Source: Piezodorus guildinii (taxonomy: Eukaryota; Arthropoda; Insecta; Hemiptera; Pentatomidae). Taken from it: a DNA stretch of 64,000 nt. Below, piece after piece: positions 58,618 through 64,000 of this stretch; positions within the stretch are counted from its first letter, which is position 1; each line of letters opens with the position of its first letter. Both the position numbers and the translations under genes were made by a program. Location of the stretch: the NCBI GenBank assembly GCA_023052935.1, contig CM041292.1, positions 105,331,906-105,395,905 of the forward strand, read 5' to 3'. A model generated the notes under the pieces. It was given only the letters and a program-made list of their open reading frames with translations, did not search any database and was not told the origin of the DNA.

Positions 58618-61600
58618 TTAAATTTTATTTGAAATGTTATTTATTTTTAAAAAATTAAGTATTTTTGATATTTTGGCTATATCATCACCTAGACTAATTG
58701 AAATGTCTGAAGTAAGTCCCAATGTAGTCAAACTCGAAATGTAAAAGGGGCATTCTTGAAAAATATGTTTGACCGTTAGCATATTATTGCAGTGTTGGCA
58801 TTTTAGGGGTGGCTGTTTGCTGATGAGGAAGGCATGGGTTAGATTCGTATGTCCTATTCTAAGCCTAGCAATAATTACTTCCTCTCTACGGTTGGATCGA
58901 TTAATGGATCTGGCCCAAGGTTTTACAGATTTTTTAATAATTTTGAGTTTGCTTGGTGGGCTATCATTCCACATGGATTGCCAGCTGGCTGCTACTTCCT
59001 TCTTGAGGGGAAGACTTATTTCCTGCGGCGTTAAGATGGCGGTACCTCGGCCCGGGAGAGCAAGTGCCTGTTTAGCTGCTGCGTCAGCGAGCTCGTTACC
59101 TTTAATTCCGATGTGGCTCGGCACCCATATAAAGTATACCGATTTTTCCAGATTTTCAAGCGTATTTAGGTAATTACGGATCTTGTGGATGATGGGGTGG
59201 GTAGGGTACAGATTTTTTAGACCGTTTAATGCACTCAAAGAATCCGTGATTATTGCTATTGTCGTTGAGGGAATTGACATCGAAAAGTGGAGAGCTGAAG
59301 CTATGGCATGCAATTCTGCGGTAAATATGCTACATAATTTATGGAGTTTTAATTTGTGGGTTGAATTTTGTGTAACAAAAGAAGCTGCTGTGGATTCGTT
59401 TGATTTAGATCCATCGGTATAAATAAGAAAGGGTTCCGGTAGATTCTGGAGGAGGAACGAGAATTTAGTTCTGTACTCAGAGGGTGAAGTATTGTTTTTT
59501 GACAATCGAGATAAATGTATCCACGTTTTTGGAGGTTTGTGTGTCCATGGAGGATTGTTAGTTTTTTGTTTATGTAATGGAATTTGTTTAAGAGATGTGA
59601 TAGCTGAATGGATTCTCTCAGCTAAGGGGAGGGTTGAATTGGTTTTTTTTTCAAAGATTTTGGAAAATTTCGGTTTAAAAATGTATTTATGAGTTGGGTT
59701 GTCGTTTTGAGGAAGGAGTTTGGAGACATAATTTATAGCTAATTTTTTCCTTCTAAATAAAAGGGGGGTTATTCCTGCTTCTGAACACAGACTTAGACTA
59801 GGACTAGTTCGAAACGCCCCCGTTGCAATACGGATCCAAGAATGGTGGACGGCATCTAGCTTCATAAGAATACGATCACGAGCAGAACCATAAATATAAC
59901 ATCCATAGTCTAGTTTAGACTCCACTAAAGACTGTCCTAGTTTTAGTAAAGTAAGTCTATCTGCGCCCAAGGAAGTTCCGCTCAGGAAACGTAAAATATG
60001 TAAGTTTTTTGTAGTATTTTGTTTTAATTTAGAAATGTGAGGTTCCCAAGTCAGTCTTCGGTCGAAAGTCATCCCTAAGAAATTTTGGCTAGTGGTATAT
60101 GGGATCAAGGAATTATCTAAATAGAGCTCGGGAGAAGCAGGTGTATTTCGTTTTCTGCTGAAATGAAGACATTTTGATTTTTCAGAGGAGAATTGTAGAC
60201 CAGTGGAACGAGACCAATTGCAGATTCTGTTAATGGCTTCTTGTAATTTAAGATTTATGATGCCAATGCTATCAGACCGACAAATAATAGCTAAATCGCC
60301 CGCGAATAACAGTGGTTTTACACCTCTTGGTAATTTGAGTCCCAAGTCATTAATTGCAAGACAGAATAAAGTTGGACTGAGAACGCATCCCTGTGGAACC
60401 CCGCTGACTTGTCCATGTTCTTCAGATACATCACTGCCTATTTCAACTCTGAATTTTCGATTTGCGAGAAATTGTTTGATGTACTGGAACATTTGACCTC
60501 TGATACCGACAGATGATACTTTTTTTAGAATTAATGCGTGGTTTATACTGTCGAAGGCCTTCTTCATATCGAAAAATACTGCTATCATCTGTTGGTCAGA
60601 GACGAAGGTATATTGGACTTCAGCCTCCAATGTTATCAGATGGTCAACCGTAGATCTACCCTTGCGGAATCCGGATTGGAATGGCTGGATTAAATTCTTG
60701 TTCTCAATATACCACATCAATCTTCTGTTCACTATTCTTTCCATGATTTTACTTAAACAGCTTGTGAGAAATATGGGACGATAGCTATTTGGTACTCTTC
60801 TATCTTGTCCATTTTTTAGAATTGGGACTACAAGAGAGTCACGCCAGGTGCTTGGAAAGTGTCCAGTAGACCAGATACGGTTGTAATACTCAAGTAGCCA
60901 ATTCAGAGTGTCTATGGGTAGATGTTTAATCATGTCATAATGGATATTATCAGGTCCTGGAGTTGTTCCTCGAACGGTTTTTAGGACATCTTTGAACTCC
61001 CACATTGAAAAAGAAATATTATAGTCTGAGGTCTCAGTATTATATAAATTTTCAAACTGCATTTCGTCGAAATTGGCATTACTTCCGTTGGAATAATATA
61101 TACTTGAGAAAAAGTCAGCGAATGAATTTGAAACTAGTCGAGGGTCATCGGAAAGCTGTCCATTTATTGTAATCGTGTAGCGAGAGAGAGAGGGATTTTT
61201 CGTAAATTTACGGATTTTGTTCCATACGTCGGAAGACGAAGTAGTGGTATTTATGGAACTTATAAATTTCTTCCAAGACTCTATTTTGCACTGATTAAAT
61301 ATTCTTCTACATTTCGCCCGCTGTTTTTTATATTCTATCAGGTTTTCCGACGTCATAAATTTTTTGAATTTTTTATAGGCCTTACGCCGGTCTTTAATGG
61401 CTGTTTTACAAACATCATTAAACCATGGAACAAGCGGTCTTCTTGGTTGTCCAGAGGTCATTGGTATTGATGCTTTAGCTGCTTCTAATATGGTTCTTGT
61501 AATTATTTTACAGCCTTCGTTAATGCTCAAATCTGAGGAAGAATGTTGAGGTGGAGAAGCCAAAGAGGTAAAGAGGGTCCAATCGGCTCTATTTAGCACC

Positions 61601-62277
61601 CATCTTGGTTTTACACGAGTGGGAGTCATGTTTTTAAATTTTATGAGTAGTGGGAAGTGGTCACTACTGTACAAATCAGGCAGTACTGTCCAGTCTACTA
61701 TAACATACAATGCGGAATTGCAAAGCGAGAGGTCCAAGGCAGAATAGGTTCCGTAACTAGAGCTGAGAAAGGTAGGTTCACCAGTATTAAGTAGAAGAAG
61801 GTTGGAGATGTCTAAGAAATTTTCGATAATTTTACCCCGCAAATTAATGTTTTGTGAACCCCATAGAGGATTATGTCCATTAAGGTCACCAATAAGAAGG
61901 ACTGGTTGAGGAAGTTGGTTGTAAATGTCTAGGAGGTGTTGTGTATCTATTGTGCGGTCTTGTGGCAGGTAAATGTTACAGATGGTAAAGGATAAGCCTC
62001 GATGGACTCGGACTGCTACAGTTTGAAGATGGGAGGTGATGTCAATAGGTTCTGAGTATATGGATTTGTGTACTGCTATTAGAACTCCGTGGTGGCTATG
62101 ATTAGGATTGGGACTATCTTTTCTGTATATCTCGAAATCTTTTATTGTGATTTTATCCGAATTTGAAAGATGAGTCTCTTGAAGAGCTAAGCAAAAGGGA
62201 TCTGTATCGCGTATTAGTACTTTTAAGTCATTGAAATTAATTTTCAAACCGTTACAGTTCCATTGAAGTAATGACAT
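58618..62277 (-). CDS. LINE ORF2: endonuclease, RT (FAGD) and RNase H
   Basis: A 1219-residue uninterrupted frame. Endonuclease: WNCNG at 6-10, Glu34 in LQETH, IGDLNGHNPLWGS, ALDLSLCN, SSDHFPLLI. RT: GTTPGPDNIHYDMI, RDSLVVPILKNGQ, SYRPIFLTSCLSK, FRKGRSTVDHL, FFDMKKAFDSINH, GVPQGCVLSPTLF. The catalytic box is FAGD at 658-661: the first of the two Asp is Gly (codon GGC at 60298-60300), one transition from GAC. RNase H: D955 (IYTDGS), E988 (TAELHA), D1012 (ITDSLSA), H1055 and D1065 (GNELADAAAK), so its DEDD set is complete. A CxxC-x8-H-x4-C finger (CQHCNNMLTVKHIFQEC) lies near the C-terminus. The protein should bind and cut but not polymerise. Confidence 0.93.
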   Translation of the reverse strand: MSLLQWNCNGLKINFNDLKVLIRDTDPFCLALQETHLSNSDKITIKDFEIYRKDSPNPNHSHHGVLIAVHKSIYSEPIDITSHLQTVAVRVHRGLSFTICNIYLPQDRTIDTQHLLDIYNQLPQPVLLIGDLNGHNPLWGSQNINLRGKIIENFLDISNLLLLNTGEPTFLSSSYGTYSALDLSLCNSALYVIVDWTVLPDLYSSDHFPLLIKFKNMTPTRVKPRWVLNRADWTLFTSLASPPQHSSSDLSINEGCKIITRTILEAAKASIPMTSGQPRRPLVPWFNDVCKTAIKDRRKAYKKFKKFMTSENLIEYKKQRAKCRRIFNQCKIESWKKFISSINTTTSSSDVWNKIRKFTKNPSLSRYTITINGQLSDDPRLVSNSFADFFSSIYYSNGSNANFDEMQFENLYNTETSDYNISFSMWEFKDVLKTVRGTTPGPDNIHYDMIKHLPIDTLNWLLEYYNRIWSTGHFPSTWRDSLVVPILKNGQDRRVPNSYRPIFLTSCLSKIMERIVNRRLMWYIENKNLIQPFQSGFRKGRSTVDHLITLEAEVQYTFVSDQQMIAVFFDMKKAFDSINHALILKKVSSVGIRGQMFQYIKQFLANRKFRVEIGSDVSEEHGQVSGVPQGCVLSPTLFCLAINDLGLKLPRGVKPLLFAGDLAIICRSDSIGIINLKLQEAINRICNWSRSTGLQFSSEKSKCLHFSRKRNTPASPELYLDNSLIPYTTSQNFLGMTFDRRLTWEPHISKLKQNTTKNLHILRFLSGTSLGADRLTLLKLGQSLVESKLDYGCYIYGSARDRILMKLDAVHHSWIRIATGAFRTSPSLSLCSEAGITPLLFRRKKLAINYVSKLLPQNDNPTHKYIFKPKFSKIFEKKTNSTLPLAERIHSAITSLKQIPLHKQKTNNPPWTHKPPKTWIHLSRLSKNNTSPSEYRTKFSFLLQNLPEPFLIYTDGSKSNESTAASFVTQNSTHKLKLHKLCSIFTAELHAIASALHFSMSIPSTTIAIITDSLSALNGLKNLYPTHPIIHKIRNYLNTLENLEKSVYFIWVPSHIGIKGNELADAAAKQALALPGRGTAILTPQEISLPLKKEVAASWQSMWNDSPPSKLKIIKKSVKPWARSINRSNRREEVIIARLRIGHTNLTHAFLISKQPPLKCQHCNNMLTVKHIFQECPFYISSLTTLGLTSDISISLGDDIAKISKILNFLKINNISNKI

Positions 62278-62403
62278 AATGAAAAAAAAAAAATAAAAAA
62301 AAAATAATAATAATAAAAAATATTGATCTATATAAAAAAAGTACTAATTTAAATAAACAGATAAATAAGTTGAATATTTCATTGATAAATTAGTACTTTA
62401 TGT

Positions 62404-63864
62404 TTAAGATTTTTTATTTGGTGATTTTTTTCTTGACGCTCCTTTTCTAGATTTCTGAATTTCGTATTCCTGTTCCATATCCATTTCATTACTGGGTATT
62501 GAACCAATCAATGGAACCGATTCAGGGTTGGGTGGTGGGGAGGGAGATGTAGAAGAAGGGTTGGGAAGAGAAGGGAGAGGATTGGGGGTAGGAAAAGAAG
62601 AGGAAGAAGTGGGGAGAAGAAGAGAAGAGGAAGGAGTGGAGAGAGGAAGAGAAGAGGAAGGATTGGTGAGAGGAAGGGGGAGAGCAGAGGAAGTAGAGGG
62701 TTGAGAAGTGGGAGAGGTAAGAGAGGAGAGGGGGAGGGAAGAAGGGGTAGGGGGGCTGGAGCGGGCCCTCTGGCTGGCTCCTGTTGTAGGTGAAGGTGGG
62801 GTGTTGGTTGTGGGCTGTGTCTGCGTGCTCTGGCCACGGCTAATCTTAATTTCGTTTGTTTTATTTGATATCACTGCAGCTGGGCTGGGGTTACTATTCT
62901 CTGTTTGTTTAGTGTTTTCTGAAAAATAGTATATAATATTGGCCTGGATGGCAACATCTTTTTTTTCAATATTTTTATTTTTGGTTATATCCGCAAAACT
63001 TTTACTGAATTGAATCGGATTTCTTTCCTTATATATTTTCCTAGCTTCGAACAAAGATACTTTATTATTAATTTGTATTGCTTTTACTTCTTTTTGGAAT
63101 TTGAATACAGGACAGGATCGATCTAGAGCATTATGTGAACCATTACAGTTTATACACCTAGCTGGTTTATCACACCTAATATTTTCTCCATGCCTAGCCT
63201 CACCACATTGAATACATACCGATTCTTTTTTGCATTGGGCCGTCGGATGAGAAAAACCAAGGCAATTAAAAAACCTTGATGGATTGGGTATGTAAGGCAC
63301 GACCCTAACTGCCTCATAGCCAATCTGTAATGTCTCTGGAGGTTTCGGGGTTGGGAAGGTTACAATGTAATTATGTGTTAAAATTACGTTTCCATGGTTT
63401 TTTGACCTTATTCTAACTATATCATTAATTACTGGTTTCAGTTCTTTTTTTATTTCTTCCATTTCCATATACTGAAAGTCGTAACATCGAATAACACCCT
63501 TGCTGTAATTGAGTGTATTATGGGGTGTTATCTCAACAGGAAACTGATTGCCAAAGCTTGTATATGACAATAGTTCATTGGATTGTTGTGCATTTACTGT
63601 TTGGATTAGTAAAGTACCATCTTTTATCTTTTTTACCTTTTTAACATTCCCCACCAAATTTGTGATAACCTTATGGATGAAAAAGGGAGAGATCTTTTTA
63701 AAATCATCTTGGTCAGTTCTTTTCACTACTAGATAAGTTGGAACGATATTTTCAACCCTTTGAGGAATAACTTTATCGGGGGGAAACTTGATTCGACCCC
63801 GAGCCCATTTTCTTTTTTTATTTAGGGGGCTAGAGAGATCAGGAGGGTCGGGGGGCTCTCCCAT
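62404..63864 (-). CDS. LINE ORF1: zinc-knuckle RNA-binding protein with Ser/Pro-rich tail
   Basis: 486 residues from MGEPPDPPDLSSPLNKKRKW. The middle resembles the ORF1 RNA-binding module of insect LINEs (KKIKDGTLLIQTVNAQQSNE, TPHNTLNYSKGVIRCYD). Zinc knuckles: a first one lacking its first Cys (FFNCLGFSHPTAQC), then CIQCGEARHGENIRC and CINCNGSHNALDRSC. Residues roughly 345-460 are a low-complexity run of Ser, Pro, Leu and Thr (PSSSLPLSTPSSSLLLPTSS), followed by a basic C-terminus (SRKGASRKKSPNKKS). It is the chaperone/coat partner of ORF2. The start is the first ATG; the frame closes 126 nt before ORF2. Confidence 0.9.
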   Translation of the reverse strand: MGEPPDPPDLSSPLNKKRKWARGRIKFPPDKVIPQRVENIVPTYLVVKRTDQDDFKKISPFFIHKVITNLVGNVKKVKKIKDGTLLIQTVNAQQSNELLSYTSFGNQFPVEITPHNTLNYSKGVIRCYDFQYMEMEEIKKELKPVINDIVRIRSKNHGNVILTHNYIVTFPTPKPPETLQIGYEAVRVVPYIPNPSRFFNCLGFSHPTAQCKKESVCIQCGEARHGENIRCDKPARCINCNGSHNALDRSCPVFKFQKEVKAIQINNKVSLFEARKIYKERNPIQFSKSFADITKNKNIEKKDVAIQANIIYYFSENTKQTENSNPSPAAVISNKTNEIKISRGQSTQTQPTTNTPPSPTTGASQRARSSPPTPSSLPLSSLTSPTSQPSTSSALPLPLTNPSSSLPLSTPSSSLLLPTSSSSFPTPNPLPSLPNPSSTSPSPPPNPESVPLIGSIPSNEMDMEQEYEIQKSRKGASRKKSPNKKS

Positions 63865-64000
63865 AATTAGTATACGTCCTTAAAGTGAGTTAATATAAAA
63901 CTTAGATTTAACAACTATAAAAAAAAAAAAAAAAATACAAAAAAATATAAGTATAATAAATAAGGCAGAAAGGTTATCTGTTAAACTGTGGAGATCTAGC
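63865..64000 (-). other. 5' untranslated region of the RNase H LINE or its flank
   Basis: AT-rich with an A run at 63920-63935; the element's true 5' end cannot be placed within the window. Confidence 0.35.

Larger units (their letters stand above)
58255..63900 (-). mobile_element. Two-ORF LINE with RNase H (I-superfamily-like), complete coding region
   Basis: Minus-strand non-LTR element with ORF1 (63864-62404), a 126-nt A-rich spacer, ORF2 (62277-58618) and a 3' UTR of about 360 bp. The UTR includes a (TA)n tract and a GGCGTTGATGACCTTGAAG...CGCCTTAAAGCCC block, and ends in (CAAA)n at about 58255-58270. Both ORFs are open end to end. The 5' limit is uncertain because the window ends 136 bases upstream of ORF1; no TSD could be fixed. 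RNase H after RT points to the I/Nimb/Loa group and not to Jockey. Confidence 0.82.

Noticed and set aside
46270..64000. Further PDE11 exons downstream of 43342
   Set aside because: I looked for a continuation of the GAF domain (VAQ, NK, F..DE-type residues) after AG acceptors and for HD-type catalytic motifs, and found none.
58255..64000. TSD for the RNase H LINE (ATAAACTT near 58247 versus ATAAAACTT near 63896)
   Set aside because: The two words differ in length and the 5' end of the element is not established, so the match may be chance.

Overview
This is an AT-rich (roughly 30% GC by eye) piece of animal nuclear genome, most likely from an insect. It is a stretch of one host gene whose introns are packed with transposable elements. 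Three short plus-strand exons with canonical AG/GT borders and matching phases (0, 2, 1) encode a GAF domain. Residue for residue this looks like the second GAF domain of PDE11, the dual-specificity cAMP/cGMP phosphodiesterase (Drosophila Pde11, human PDE11A). The exons lie at 5605-5751, 27167-27231 and 43161-43342, so the two complete introns are about 21.4 and 15.9 kb. The following intron runs at least 20.6 kb to the window edge. No PDE catalytic exon is visible. I cannot name the species.

Layout. 1-5600: old LINE 3' ends, two (TA)n tracts and a broken Ty3/gypsy pol. 5605-27166 (intron): a foldback-like element with about 940-bp inverted arms and a 525-bp tandem array (6590-10830), copies of a repeat here called family T, a 5'-truncated LINE with target-site duplications (TSDs) at 15552-16572, and an almost intact Jockey-type LINE on the minus strand (20595-25203). 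27232-43160 (intron): inverted repeats with hammerhead-ribozyme-like cores, a truncated Jockey-type copy with a TSD, a mariner relic, a second foldback-like element interrupted by an RTE-like LINE, a mosaic of family T and hammerhead palindromes, and a 2.8-kb LINE with a TSD. 43343-64000 (intron): a GA tract, a 310-bp satellite array, a small foldback MITE, another hammerhead motif, two tRNA-derived SINEs (one with a TSD), a full-length but decayed RTE-like LINE (54412-57484), and a complete two-ORF LINE with RNase H (about 58255-63900).

Main points. (1) At least four sequence-unrelated repeats share the architecture CTGANGA - hairpin - GAAACGT, followed by bases complementary to those just before CTGANGA. 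That is the hammerhead ribozyme layout described for Penelope-like elements. At 27.4 kb the homology of the inverted arm begins exactly at the predicted self-cleavage site. (2) Two LINEs with long open RT frames each carry an Asp-to-Gly change in the catalytic ADD box. (3) Six insertions can be delimited to the base by TSDs, which gives a readable order of nested events. (4) The third PDE exon has 56 of 60 codons ending in G or C, in contrast to exon one (23 of 49) and the AT-rich surroundings.

All calls come from reading the sequence and translated frames. No database search was possible.
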